Shown here: piece by piece, positions 25,763 to 34,617 of the stretch
Layout of the letters: each line of letters opens with the position of its first letter
Numbering within the stretch: the first letter of the stretch is position 1
Assembly (NCBI GenBank): GCA_964625885.1
Contig: CAZVBM010000003.1
Location: 11,087-75,086, forward strand
Source: CAZRIZ01 sp964625885
Lineage (GTDB): Bacteria; Patescibacteriota; Saccharimonadia; Saccharimonadales; Saccharimonadaceae
Reading direction: 5' to 3'
DNA: 64,000 nucleotides
Translations under genes and position numbers: made by a program
The notes under the pieces: generated by a model
Told to the model about the DNA's origin: nothing
Seen by the model: only the letters and a program-made list of their open reading frames with translations
Database searches by the model: none

Positions 25763-26830
25763 ATGGAACAAGGTTTAAAAATTGAGAATTTACTAGAAGA
25801 AGTGATGCGCGCCAAGGCATCCGATTTACATATTCAAGTTGGCTTGCCACCAATTTTGCGTGTCGATGGATCGCTCAGAGCAATCCCTAATTTACCGATC
25901 GTTGACGATCAGGCGGCTGAGCAGTTAATTTTCTCTATTCTAGATGAAAGCCAGCAACAGATTCTCACAAAGGACAAGGAATTTGATTTTAGCTTTTCGT
26001 TCGGTGACATCATGCGCTTTAGGGTTAATGCTTTCCACGAAAGAGGCAATCTAGCAGTAGCACTTCGAGCCATTCCGAATGAAATTAAAACCGTTGCTGA
26101 GCTTGGTCTGCCGCCAATCATATCTTCCTTTGCTGAATTGCCCCGCGGCCTAGTTTTGGTTACTGGACCTACCGGCTCGGGTAAATCAACCACTATGGCG
26201 GCGCTCATTGATAAAATCAATAGTGAACGGGCTGATCACATTATTACAATTGAAGATCCGATTGAGTTTACGCATAAATCTAAGAAGTCAGTCGTAGCGC
26301 AGCGTGAGGTTCATTACGATACTTATTCTTTTGCGGCAGCTTTACGCTCAGCTTTACGCGAAGATCCCGATGTAGTCTTAATCGGTGAGATGCGTGACTT
26401 GGAGACGATTTCATCAGCTATTACCATTGCTGAAACCGGTCACTTAGTTTTTGCTACTCTTCACACTAATTCGGCAGCTCAGTCAATTGATCGTATGATT
26501 GACGTCTTTCCGCCTCACCAGCAACCCCAAATTCGTTCGCAGCTCTCTAATATTTTGCAGGCGATTTGTTCGCAGCGCCTAATCCCGGCGATTGGCGGCG
26601 GTCGCGTGGCGGCGGCTGAAATCTTGATAGCCAACTCGGCAGTCCGAAATATTATTCGCGAAGGCAAAACTCATCAGCTTGATGCAGTCATCCAAACTGG
26701 CGCTGACCAAGGCATGCAGACTATGGATAGAACGCTGGTGAATTTGGTTCAAACTGGTGTTATTACTTATGATGAAGCTCGCAGTCATGCTGTTGATCTT
26801 AACGAGTTCAATCGTTTAGCGAGGGGGTAG
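25763..26830 (+). CDS. pilT: Type IV pilus retraction ATPase PilT
   Basis: 355 residues. SDLHIQVGLPPILRVDG at the N-terminus, Walker A GPTGSGKST near residue 135, Walker B DPDVVLIGEMRDLETI, His box TGHLVFATLHTNSAAQSIDRMIDVFP, and AVRNIIREGKTHQLD, the PilT AIRNLIRE-type signature. I start at ATG 25763 with AAAGGTAA upstream; an in-frame ATG at 25718 lies inside pilB. A retraction motor implies a dynamic pilus (twitching, attachment or DNA uptake). Confidence 0.95.
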   Translation: MEQGLKIENLLEEVMRAKASDLHIQVGLPPILRVDGSLRAIPNLPIVDDQAAEQLIFSILDESQQQILTKDKEFDFSFSFGDIMRFRVNAFHERGNLAVALRAIPNEIKTVAELGLPPIISSFAELPRGLVLVTGPTGSGKSTTMAALIDKINSERADHIITIEDPIEFTHKSKKSVVAQREVHYDTYSFAAALRSALREDPDVVLIGEMRDLETISSAITIAETGHLVFATLHTNSAAQSIDRMIDVFPPHQQPQIRSQLSNILQAICSQRLIPAIGGGRVAAAEILIANSAVRNIIREGKTHQLDAVIQTGADQGMQTMDRTLVNLVQTGVITYDEARSHAVDLNEFNRLARG

Positions 26831-26834
26831 ATAG

Positions 26835-28043
26835 ATGAAAACTTTTGCATATCAAGCCAGAGATAACAAAACCAATAAGATCGTCCGGGCAACCGTCAAA
26901 GCCGAGACTGAAACCAAGGCTGGTAAGATGCTGCTTGACCAAGACCTAATACCGTTAAAGATTAAAGAGGTTGACGAGAATGCCTCTATCTTTGGTCGCA
27001 ATCAAAAGGTTCCGACCAAAGAAAAAGTTGTGCTTACGCGCCAGCTGGCTACATTAATTAATGCTGGCTTGCCTATTAGCCAAGCTCTGCGGACGGTTTA
27101 TGAACAGACCACTCACAAACGGCTTAAAGCTATTGTGGGAGAAATTGTGACGTCTGTCGAGGGTGGACGTACTCTAACTGAGGCGTTTGGTAACTTTCCG
27201 GAGGTTTTTGATAACCTATTTATTGCGCTTCTGACCTCTGGTGAAGCGTCGGGTACGCTTGATGAGGCCTTGCGTAAAATCGCCGACCAGCAAGAAAAAG
27301 ATGCTGACCTAATGCGTAAGGTTAGGGGCGCTATGACTTATCCCATAATTGTATTAGTAGTTATCGCTGGTGTGATGGCTTTTATGATGTTTGCTGTTAT
27401 GCCTCAGGTCAAGGGGCTCTATACCGATATGAAGTTATCACTACCTTTTATTACTAAGGTACTTATCGGTTTTACCGAGTTTATCGGTAGTTGGTGGTGG
27501 TTGAGTCTAGCGATTATAATCGCAATAGTTTATTACGTTCGCCGGTATTTCAAAACCGAATCTGGTATTAAGTTTAAAGACAGTATGAAGTTAAACATGC
27601 CGCTCTTTAAGAATATGCTGCGCAAACTCTATATGTCTAGATTCCTACGAACTGGTCAAACCTTGCTATCAACTGGTGTGCCAATGCTAGATGCTTTGGC
27701 GATTTGCAGCAAGGCCGTCAATAATTATTGGGTTGGCGGAAGCATTACTCGGGCGGCTGAAAAGGTTAAAGGCGGCAAGGCTCTGTCGGCTTCGCTTAAA
27801 TCTGAGGAATATATTCTGACTCTGGTGCCGCAGATGATCAAAATCGGTGAGCAGTCGGGCAAGATTGACGAAATGATGGGGCGAGCAGCCGATGTTTACG
27901 AGAAAGAGCTTGACGAAGAGGTGAACAACTTATCAAAAGTAATCGAACCTGTTTTGATGGTTGTGTTAGCTTTGGTCGCTGGAGTTATGGTTGGGGCTAT
28001 TCTACTTCCAATCTATGGCATGGTCGGCAACGTTAATGTTTGA
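26835..28043 (+). CDS. pilC: Type IV pilus inner-membrane platform protein PilC/GspF
   Basis: 402 residues. The duplicated GspF domain is clear: LTRQLATLINAGLPISQALRTV ... FGNFPEVFDNLFIALLTSGEASGTLDEAL in the first half and MSRFLRTGQTLLSTGVPMLDAL ... PQMIKIGEQSGKIDEMM in the second, with three transmembrane segments (about 168-195, 215-235 and 370-395). It follows pilT by 4 bp and closes the motor block. Confidence 0.95.
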   Translation: MKTFAYQARDNKTNKIVRATVKAETETKAGKMLLDQDLIPLKIKEVDENASIFGRNQKVPTKEKVVLTRQLATLINAGLPISQALRTVYEQTTHKRLKAIVGEIVTSVEGGRTLTEAFGNFPEVFDNLFIALLTSGEASGTLDEALRKIADQQEKDADLMRKVRGAMTYPIIVLVVIAGVMAFMMFAVMPQVKGLYTDMKLSLPFITKVLIGFTEFIGSWWWLSLAIIIAIVYYVRRYFKTESGIKFKDSMKLNMPLFKNMLRKLYMSRFLRTGQTLLSTGVPMLDALAICSKAVNNYWVGGSITRAAEKVKGGKALSASLKSEEYILTLVPQMIKIGEQSGKIDEMMGRAADVYEKELDEEVNNLSKVIEPVLMVVLALVAGVMVGAILLPIYGMVGNVNV

Positions 28044-28051
28044 TTGAAATC

Positions 28052-28079
28052 TAGACAAAAACACAAAAACTATTATAAT
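28052..28079 (+). promoter_or_regulatory. Separate promoter for the major pilin gene
   Basis: TAGACA (28052-28057), 16-bp spacer, TATAAT (28074-28079). It gives a ~30 nt leader with AAAGGAAA before ATG 28115, so the pilin can be expressed independently of the assembly genes. Confidence 0.65.
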
Positions 28080-28114
28080 AAGCTTAAACGTTATAAAAAA
28101 CGAAAGGAAATCTC

Positions 28115-28579
28115 ATGTCTAATACAAATAAAAAAGGCTTTACTATCATTGAGGTAGTCTTGGTACTTGCCATCGGTGGGCTTATCTTCCTGATGGTCTT
28201 CATCGCTTTGCCAGCCCTGCAACGCTCACAGCGCGATTCACAGCGTCGCCAAGATGTCAGTCGGGTAATGTCGCAGCTCCAATCTTATCAGACTAACAAC
28301 CGAGGCAATATTCCGGCTACTCATACCGCTCTAAACAACGCTAATTTTGCTAACAACTATCTAAAAAGAGATCAGGGTGAGTTTCAGGACCCCCAGACTG
28401 GCAACGACTATGTATTCGTAGCATCAAACGTAAATCCAACCACAGCAACCATGTCGTATATTGTCGGACAGAAGTGTAACGGTGAGAACTTTACTACCGG
28501 AACATCACTTGGCAATCGCGTTGCGGCCATCCGCATAAAGCTAGAAGGTTCCGGCTTCTATTGCCAAGATAATCAGTAG
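28115..28579 (+). CDS. pilA: Type IV pilin, probable major subunit
   Basis: 154 residues. Prepilin motif NKKGFTIIEVVLVLAIGGLIF: cleavage after Gly, mature protein begins Phe and has Glu5, followed by the hydrophobic spine. The head has two cysteines near the C-terminus (in QKCNGE and FYCQDNQ) that can form the D-loop disulfide of type IV pilins. It has its own promoter, a Shine-Dalgarno site and its own terminator, which fits the high and separate expression of a major pilin. Confidence 0.88.
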   Translation: MSNTNKKGFTIIEVVLVLAIGGLIFLMVFIALPALQRSQRDSQRRQDVSRVMSQLQSYQTNNRGNIPATHTALNNANFANNYLKRDQGEFQDPQTGNDYVFVASNVNPTTATMSYIVGQKCNGENFTTGTSLGNRVAAIRIKLEGSGFYCQDNQ

Positions 28580-28593
28580 TCAAAATTAAATTC

Positions 28594-28622
28594 AAAAATA
28601 GCCCGGTTTGGGCTATTTTTGT
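28594..28622 (+). terminator. Intrinsic terminator after the pilin gene
   Basis: AAAATAGCCC (28595-28604) pairs with GGGCTATTTT (28610-28619) around a GGTTT loop, then T residues. Confidence 0.92.
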
Positions 28623-28624
28623 TA

Positions 28625-28633
28625 TGGTATAAT
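28625..28633 (+). promoter_or_regulatory. Extended -10 promoter of pilD
   Basis: TGGTATAAT directly after the pilin terminator; it ends 7 nt before ATG 28641, so the transcript should be leaderless. Confidence 0.7.
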
Positions 28634-28640
28634 TTCTTGC

Positions 28641-29504
28641 ATGTTGTGGCTCATCTTACTATTCCTATTTATCCTAGGCGCGATGTCTGGTTCTTTTGCT
28701 TTGGCGAGCGTTTGGCGCATGCGTGCTGATCAGCTAGTGGCGGAGAAGCGCTACCGCGATGCTGACTATAAGAGGCTGGTTAAGGTTGGTGGCTTGGCTG
28801 ATGTTAGCGCCAAGCGTGATCGATCTCATTGCCTATCTTGCGGATATGTCCTGCGTTGGTATGATTTAATTCCAGTGCTTAGCTGGGTGTTTTTGGGCGG
28901 AAGGTGTCGTCATTGTCGAGCGCCAATCGGTGCCTTGGAAGTTGTGACCGAGGTCGTGTTGGGTGGAATATTTGTGTTGTCGTATTTATTTTGGCCACTA
29001 GGTTTTGCTGGCTGGCTAGAAAGCTTTTTATTCGGGGCTTGGATTGCTTGGTTGTTGGTCGCAACCATATTATTCATCTATGACCTTAAGTGGATGGAGC
29101 TGCCAGTTGGTTCACTTTATCTTTTGGTTGCCGTATCAGCTTTGTTCATGCTAGCTAAAATTATGCAAGTTGATTTCTCGTTAGCGATGGTTTTGGAGTA
29201 TATTTTAGCTTTGGTGGCTCTGTCAGGAACCTACTGGTTCTTGCACGCTATTTCCAAAGGCCGCTGGGTTGGTTCGGGTGATGCTTTTGTTGGTGCCGCC
29301 ATAGCTCTTATTCTAGGTGATTGGCGACTGGCGCTTATCGCTCTGTTTTTGGCCAACTTGTTTGGTGTCGTGGCGGTCCTGCCCAGCATAATAAATAAAA
29401 AGATTGGTTTTTCGAGCCGAATTCCCATGGGGCCATTGCTTATATTGGCTGGCCTGGTGGCGTTTTGGTTTAGTCAAAACTTGTTATCGTTTTTCGCCTT
29501 TTAA
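28641..29504 (+). CDS. pilD: Prepilin peptidase PilD
   Basis: 287 residues. Cleaves and methylates prepilins in the membrane. ATG 28641 is preferred over 28608, which lies in the terminator. The tetra-cysteine domain (C-x2-C near 64-67 and C-x2-C near 89-92, in the CLSCGYVLRWYDLIPVLSW context) and both catalytic aspartates are present: D in FIYDLKWMELP and the GSGD motif near 211-214. Seven or eight hydrophobic segments follow. It sits between major and minor pilin genes. Confidence 0.95.
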   Translation: MLWLILLFLFILGAMSGSFALASVWRMRADQLVAEKRYRDADYKRLVKVGGLADVSAKRDRSHCLSCGYVLRWYDLIPVLSWVFLGGRCRHCRAPIGALEVVTEVVLGGIFVLSYLFWPLGFAGWLESFLFGAWIAWLLVATILFIYDLKWMELPVGSLYLLVAVSALFMLAKIMQVDFSLAMVLEYILALVALSGTYWFLHAISKGRWVGSGDAFVGAAIALILGDWRLALIALFLANLFGVVAVLPSIINKKIGFSSRIPMGPLLILAGLVAFWFSQNLLSFFAF

Positions 29505-29515
29505 TAAAGCTCTTA

Positions 29516-29524
29516 TGCTATAAT
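29516..29524 (+). promoter_or_regulatory. Extended -10 promoter of the minor pilin group
   Basis: TGCTATAAT ends 7 nt before ATG 29532; leaderless start predicted. Confidence 0.6.
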
Positions 29525-29531
29525 AAACTTG

Positions 29532-30341
29532 ATGAAAGTTGCTAAGAACAATAAGCTAAATGGTTTTACTATTATAGAGGTGGTTTTAGTCTTGGCAATT
29601 ACTGGTTTGATGGCGGTTTCGGCCATGATAGGAGTTCGTGGCGCGATTAATAATCAGCGCTATGGCGATAGCGTTAATTCGTTTCGTGATTTCTTGCGCA
29701 ATCAATACAACGGTGTTAATAATACTGATATTGCTTTCAGAGATACCTCAATTGAGGATTATTGCGGTCATCATATACAGCGTGGTCGTAGTCTTAAATG
29801 TTTGGTTCTCGGTCGGTTGCTGAGGATTGAACACGACCATGTGTCGGTTTATGACGTCATCGGCAACGAAGATTCTCTTGTCAGCGTCAGTAATGACGAA
29901 GAATACTTCGCTTCTGGGGTAGTAAACTTGCGCGCCGTGGGTGCAGTTAATGCTACGGTTGATATCGTAAGTAACCCGACGCCAAAAGAGGTTTATCGGC
30001 TAGATTGGGACGCCAAGATCAAGCACCCCAACGGCAGCAACGAGCCAAGCAAGTATGTTTTGATAGTGCGCTCGCCAATTAGTGGTTCGGTGCGCACTTA
30101 CGCGATGGAAAAGGAAACTGCTCCAACTCGAGATGGGCTAGATCAGGTTCTGCTGGATCTGGTTAAACCGGAGAATAATGCCATCAAGCACCAATCTGAA
30201 TTTTGTATTCACCCCGAGGGTTTTGCTTTTACTAATCGTCGAGCTGTTGTGATTAAGCCCAACGGTTCTAATGCGTCAGCAGTTGAGATTGCTCCGCTTG
30301 ATATGGAAGTCAACGGGGTAAAGGCGGTGAAATGCAAATAG
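29532..30341 (+). CDS. Minor pilin-like protein 1
   Basis: 269 residues from ATG 29532 (a TTG codon precedes it). Prepilin signal KLNGFTIIEVVLVLAITGLM with Gly(-1), Phe(+1) and Glu(+5), then a ~230-residue head with cysteines in EDYCGHH and LKCLVL. Large heads are typical of minor pilins that cap or start the fibre. It is first of four tightly linked genes (overlaps of 10 and 14 bp follow). Confidence 0.82.
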   Translation: MKVAKNNKLNGFTIIEVVLVLAITGLMAVSAMIGVRGAINNQRYGDSVNSFRDFLRNQYNGVNNTDIAFRDTSIEDYCGHHIQRGRSLKCLVLGRLLRIEHDHVSVYDVIGNEDSLVSVSNDEEYFASGVVNLRAVGAVNATVDIVSNPTPKEVYRLDWDAKIKHPNGSNEPSKYVLIVRSPISGSVRTYAMEKETAPTRDGLDQVLLDLVKPENNAIKHQSEFCIHPEGFAFTNRRAVVIKPNGSNASAVEIAPLDMEVNGVKAVKCK

Positions 30342-31015
30342 CCAAAAGGATTATGACTAAGCGGGGGGACACAATTGTTGAGACCATGTTTGCTTTCGCC
30401 ATTTTTGGCCTGATCGCTATTATTAATATCCAAATTATGCAACAGGGATTTCGGTTAAATCAGTCGGCTTTGGAGATTAGCTTGGCGCGTGAACAGATTA
30501 ATTCCCAGGCTGAGGCCTTGCGCCTACTTAATTCCGCCTACATCGCCGACTATATTAGTAACCGTGGCAATACACCATCCTGCATGGCCGGTAGCCAGTC
30601 GCCAAGCTGCCTATGGAGGTCTATCACCGAGAAGAAAATGGCTCCTGGATCGATCAAGTCGCTTGGCTCTGTAGCAGAAGATAACTGCTCTAAGCCAGCA
30701 TCGGCTTTTGCAATTGATTACTTAAACGTCGGCTTGCCACAAGTTAGAACGGGTGGCACATTGCAGCCAGCGGTGCTATACCCCAGGATTAGCTATGTTA
30801 ACGCTACCGATTCAAACGAGATTGAAAAGGGCGCAACCTATGCCTACAAATCAGCCGATGGTATTTGGGTTGAAGTGGTTGGGAGTGACACTGACGGCGC
30901 CGATGGTGGCCAGTATAAATATTACGACTTTTTGATTCGCGCCTGTTGGGATTCGCCATCTAGCCAGGTGCCGGCAACACTAGAGAGCTTGGTGAGGTTA
31001 TATGTTCCGAACTAA
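30332..31015 (+). CDS. Minor pilin-like protein 2
   Basis: 227 residues. Class III-like signal TKRGDTIVETMFAFAIFGLIAI: Gly(-1), Glu at +5, but Asp rather than Phe at +1. The head is rich in cysteine (SCMAGSQSPSCLW and others). It overlaps both neighbours, so the four genes are likely coupled. Confidence 0.75.
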   Translation: MQIAKRIMTKRGDTIVETMFAFAIFGLIAIINIQIMQQGFRLNQSALEISLAREQINSQAEALRLLNSAYIADYISNRGNTPSCMAGSQSPSCLWRSITEKKMAPGSIKSLGSVAEDNCSKPASAFAIDYLNVGLPQVRTGGTLQPAVLYPRISYVNATDSNEIEKGATYAYKSADGIWVEVVGSDTDGADGGQYKYYDFLIRACWDSPSSQVPATLESLVRLYVPN

Positions 31016-31718
31016 AAATAGGCCCAGGAGTGGCTTTACGCTCTTGGAAACTATGATCTCGGTAGCTTTTATAGCTATTTTACTAATTGCTGTTGGCACG
31101 GTCTCAATTCACGTTATCAATACCTATCAACGTGGCGTAGTAATCAAAATGGTCAACGAGACGGGGCGAGCGATTAGTGATGACATTCGGGCTTCGCTCT
31201 CAGCTGGCAGTATTAATCTAGCTAGCGACTACTTCACGGCGCCGGGATATGGCGTCTTGTGCACTGGTGAGTACACTTATGTTTGGAACTACGCCAAAGA
31301 GCTTAGTAAGCCCAATCCAATTGTGGTGAAATATGACGGTGCGGGGACTGCCTCGGACGATACTAAGCTGAGGATGGTTAAAATACTAGATCGTTCGCGT
31401 GAATACTGCGTTCTCGCCCGAGAATATAACAAAATCAAAGAGAAAATTCCGCTACCATCAACCGTCTCTGGAGATGGAAAGGTGGTAGAGATTATTAAGC
31501 CATCGGAAAACGACTTGATGGTGTATGATTTTGCTATCACCAAGGGGGCGAGTAGCGGCCCCACTAATCAGGCTCTATATCAAATATCATTTTCGATTGG
31601 CACTTTTCGTTATCCAGAAATAGTTGCTGCTGGTGGTCAGTGTGCCGCAAGCGAGTCTGATCTGGCAGGATGCGCCATTAATCGATTTGATGTTTCAATT
31701 TTAACAAGAGAAAGGTAA
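31002..31718 (+). CDS. Minor pilin-like protein 3
   Basis: 238 residues. Prepilin motif RPRSGFTLLETMISVAFIAIL with the canonical Gly/Phe/Glu5, then a spine and a beta-rich head. Similar in design to GspJ/PilW-type minor pilins, but I see no motif that decides the subtype. Confidence 0.78.
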   Translation: MFRTKNRPRSGFTLLETMISVAFIAILLIAVGTVSIHVINTYQRGVVIKMVNETGRAISDDIRASLSAGSINLASDYFTAPGYGVLCTGEYTYVWNYAKELSKPNPIVVKYDGAGTASDDTKLRMVKILDRSREYCVLAREYNKIKEKIPLPSTVSGDGKVVEIIKPSENDLMVYDFAITKGASSGPTNQALYQISFSIGTFRYPEIVAAGGQCAASESDLAGCAINRFDVSILTRER

Positions 31719-31727
31719 GATATAACC

Positions 31728-32912
31728 ATGAGCAATGTCAACAAAGCTAAAACCAAGAAAGGAGCGGCCTCGCTCTTTATTGTTGTGTTCTCAATTTTAC
31801 TGCTTACTATTATTTCTTTGAGCTTTATTAAAATTGCCCTGCGTGGTAATAAATCAGCGACCGAGAGCGACCTGTCGCGTTCGGCCTACGACTCGGCCAT
31901 GTCTGGTGTTGAAGACGCCAAACGCGCTTTGGTTAAGTATGCTACGTCTTGCGCTCCTGGTAGTACTGATCCGTTTTGTCTAAGTTTTCAGGCCAGCTAT
32001 GATGGCAAAGATTGTGATATTGTAGCCAAGGCACTTGATAAGACCGTGTCTGATGAGCAGAAGTTAAACCCAGGTGGCGGTAGTCACGATGCTAATCAGG
32101 CCTATACTTGTGTTAATATTTTGTACAACACCCCAGATTATTTAGGTAGATTGCAGAGAGAAGATGACTCCGTTATTATACCACTTAGAGCTGTGTCTGA
32201 CGGCGTTAACGCGATCAATGTTAGATGGTTCGCGGCCGAAGACTCTAATGGTCGTACGGCAGAGTTTGACTTTCCTGGTTCGTCAGAATATTTGCCAACC
32301 GACAGTGATTGGGAGGCTCGTGGTTTGCCACCAGTTTTGGTTGTGCAGTACTTTAAAGTTATGGAACACGATCCGGCTGCTCATCCAGAATATAATCTAG
32401 CGGACTATAATATTGATGGCAGGGGTTCGTTCTTCCGCACTCTTTATCTCACGCCGGTTAAAATTGGCCATGGCGAGGTAAACTTTACTTATGATATGCG
32501 TGGTTATGATCAAAACCAAATTCCTCCACTAATTGAAACAACTTGCAGTAACAACTTTTCTAGTAGCGTCTATGCTTGTAATATAAAAATTAACCTGCCA
32601 GGCGTAATACCGGCGAATAGCGATAAATATTATGTCAGGATAACCAAAAGGTATTCGGCTAAGGCCAGTTATCAGGTTCAAATGTTGAGTGGTAGTGCGG
32701 TTGTTGATTTTGCTGGTGTTCAACCAGCCGTTGATTCCAACGGTCGTGCTAACGACTTCTTTCGTCGAGTAGAAGCAAGGCTGAACCTATCAAATCTCCT
32801 GGCTGATGCCGGGGTCTTGCCATACGGTGCTGTCGAAGTTGCTAAGGGTGACTTCTGCAAAAAGCTATCTGTTTATGATCTTGATTTAGTCTCAGAGTGT
32901 AACAAGCCATAG
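31728..32912 (+). CDS. PilX-like pilus-associated protein
   Basis: 394 residues. Starts KTKKGAASLFIVVFSILLLTIISLSFI, a PilX/GspK-like N-terminus in which a hydrophobic spine follows Gly but Glu5 is absent; SRSAYDSAMSGVEDAKRAL after it is typical of PilX N-terminal regions. A large head follows with several cysteines. Last gene of the pilus cluster, convergent with the recombinase gene. Confidence 0.7.
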   Translation: MSNVNKAKTKKGAASLFIVVFSILLLTIISLSFIKIALRGNKSATESDLSRSAYDSAMSGVEDAKRALVKYATSCAPGSTDPFCLSFQASYDGKDCDIVAKALDKTVSDEQKLNPGGGSHDANQAYTCVNILYNTPDYLGRLQREDDSVIIPLRAVSDGVNAINVRWFAAEDSNGRTAEFDFPGSSEYLPTDSDWEARGLPPVLVVQYFKVMEHDPAAHPEYNLADYNIDGRGSFFRTLYLTPVKIGHGEVNFTYDMRGYDQNQIPPLIETTCSNNFSSSVYACNIKINLPGVIPANSDKYYVRITKRYSAKASYQVQMLSGSAVVDFAGVQPAVDSNGRANDFFRRVEARLNLSNLLADAGVLPYGAVEVAKGDFCKKLSVYDLDLVSECNKP

Positions 32913-32917
32913 GCCTG

Positions 32918-33832
32918 TTAAATATCTTTGTGAAACTTCTCGTGAGTCTCTCTTAAATGGGCATCAGTCACGTGAGTGTAGATTTGAGTAGTGGCGATAC
33001 TGCTATGACCGAGCATGCCTTGGACGCTACGAATATCGGCCCCATTAATCAGTAGGTCGGTGGCAAAACTATGGCGCATAGTGTGAGGTGAGACTCGCTT
33101 GGTGATTCCAGCTAGCTTAGCATAACGACTAACAATTCTCTCTACACTTCGGTTAGTTAGGCGACGAAAATTGCCATCGGTGGTTGGTCGACAATTTCTT
33201 CCATAGCTTATAAATAGTGGCGAGAGGCCGTCAGTACGAGCATCAAGATATTCTCCAATCGCGTCGGCGGCCGATCGGCTGATAAACACCGGGCGATCTT
33301 TGGCCCCCTTGCCGCGGACAACAAATTCGCGCCTGTCTAGATTTATGCGGTCGCGATTTAGGGAGGTCAGTTCGGATACGCGTAGCCCTGACGAAAAAAG
33401 TAATTGTATTAGGGCATAGTCTCTTAACCCAGACTCAGAATTTAGGTCGATCTCGTCTAATATGCGACGAATTTCATCCGGCTCTAAAAAAGTTACCTGC
33501 TTGCGATTAACTTTTGGCAACTTAACTTTACTGGGCTCTAGTGAGTCAATATCACGATCTTGCAGGTATTTAAGAAAGTTGCGCAGAGCAATCAGATGAT
33601 AATTCTGTGTTAGAATTGACAATGTATCACCGTTGCAATTTTCATAACGATTAAGCCAGAGGCGATATTTTCTAATAAACTCACGAGTGACGTCCTGGGG
33701 CTTAGCATCGTCAGGCGCGAATTCAAGCAGTCTATCAATGTACAATTCGTAGTTACGAATAGTGTTCTTAGAGTTACCTCGCTCTAGCTCCATTGATTCT
33801 AAAAAATCGTACTTCAAATCACTCAGGTACAT
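32918..33832 (-). CDS. Tyrosine recombinase, XerC/XerD family
   Basis: 304 residues from ATG 33832; the longer frame crosses the promoter. N-terminal SAM-like core-binding domain (about 1-90) and a catalytic domain with Arg in SSGLRVSELTSL, the HTMRHSFATDLL box (H-x-x-R), and LGHSSIATTQIYTH containing the final His and the nucleophile Tyr. Size and motifs fit the chromosome-dimer resolvases. No dif-like site is apparent in the window. TATAAT lies 6 nt before the ATG, so the mRNA should be leaderless. Confidence 0.93.
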   Translation of the reverse strand: MYLSDLKYDFLESMELERGNSKNTIRNYELYIDRLLEFAPDDAKPQDVTREFIRKYRLWLNRYENCNGDTLSILTQNYHLIALRNFLKYLQDRDIDSLEPSKVKLPKVNRKQVTFLEPDEIRRILDEIDLNSESGLRDYALIQLLFSSGLRVSELTSLNRDRINLDRREFVVRGKGAKDRPVFISRSAADAIGEYLDARTDGLSPLFISYGRNCRPTTDGNFRRLTNRSVERIVSRYAKLAGITKRVSPHTMRHSFATDLLINGADIRSVQGMLGHSSIATTQIYTHVTDAHLRETHEKFHKDI

Positions 33833-33838
33833 ACTCTC

Positions 33839-33856
33839 ATTATACAATGGTATAAT
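33839..33856. promoter_or_regulatory. Back-to-back promoters of the recombinase gene and ndk
   Basis: A minus-strand TATAAT (33844-33839, with TTGATT 18 bp upstream) and a plus-strand TGGTATAAT (33848-33856) are separated by only a few bases, so RNA polymerase cannot occupy both at once. Confidence 0.7.
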
Positions 33857-33884
33857 GTTTATAATCAAAAGAGGAGAAGATGCC

Positions 33885-34436
33885 ATGAAAGACGCAGATT
33901 ATCGTGATGAGCCGGAGAAAAACCCCGACTTAAATGGAGAGATCCAACGTAGTTTAGTTTTATTTAAGCCCGATGCTGTTCAGCGTGGCATTGTAGGAGA
34001 GATCTTAACCCGTTTTGAGCGGTTGGGGCTTAAAATTGTTGGTATTAAGATGGTGGAGCCTGGCGAAGAGCATTATTACAAGCATTACGAAGACATCAGT
34101 AAGTTGATTACTAGACGGGGTCAAGATGCTTTTGAGGCTACTCTGGAGTACATGACTCTTGGCCCAGTCATTGCTATGGTCTTTGAGGGTGTTGAAGCTG
34201 TGCCGGTTATTCGTAAAATTGTTGGCACGACTGAGCCGCAAGCAGCTCAGCCAGGGACAATAAGGGGTGACTACGCCCATATTAGCTTTGGCTATGCTAA
34301 CCCGCGCAAGAAATCAATTCCTAATTTGATACACGCTTCTGGTAACCTAGAGGAGGCAAAGCAAGAAATATCCATGTGGTTTAGTGATAAAGAGATATTT
34401 GACTACGAGGATTTGACTGATAAGTATACGCGGTAG
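33885..34436 (+). CDS. ndk: Nucleoside diphosphate kinase
   Basis: 183 residues from ATG 33885, 8 nt after GAGGAG. Converts NDPs to NTPs through a phosphohistidine. Motifs: RSLVLFKPDAVQRGIVGEIL, GPVIAMVFEG, GTTEPQAAQPGTIRGDY and the active-site NLIHAS. The usual enzyme has about 140-150 residues; here there is an N-terminal extension of ~20, an insertion between RGDY and the active-site His (ANPRKKSIP region), and a longer C-terminus. Confidence 0.93.
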   Translation: MKDADYRDEPEKNPDLNGEIQRSLVLFKPDAVQRGIVGEILTRFERLGLKIVGIKMVEPGEEHYYKHYEDISKLITRRGQDAFEATLEYMTLGPVIAMVFEGVEAVPVIRKIVGTTEPQAAQPGTIRGDYAHISFGYANPRKKSIPNLIHASGNLEEAKQEISMWFSDKEIFDYEDLTDKYTR

Positions 34437-34449
34437 TTTCAGTAACTGC

Positions 34450-34455
34450 TATAAT
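34450..34455 (+). promoter_or_regulatory. -10 box of tRNA-Arg
   Basis: TATAAT about 24 nt before the mature tRNA 5' end. Confidence 0.55.
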
Positions 34456-34478
34456 GATAGGCGAGTTGTTGTAGAATT

Positions 34479-34553
34479 GCCCCGATAGTTTAATGGATAA
34501 AACAACTCCGTCCTAAGGTGTGGCTGCTGGTTCGATTCCGGCTCGGGGCACCA
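34479..34553 (+). tRNA. tRNA-Arg (anticodon CCT)
   Basis: Acceptor GCCCCGA/TCGGGGC, short D-arm, anticodon loop GTCCTAA, T-arm with TTCGATT, discriminator A and an encoded CCA. The anticodon stem has a T-T mismatch in the middle. Confidence 0.92.
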
Positions 34554-34617
34554 TTATTATTTACAACAGACAGATAATGTAAAAACAACAACATTATAAA
34601 GCACAAGAAGGAAAAGC

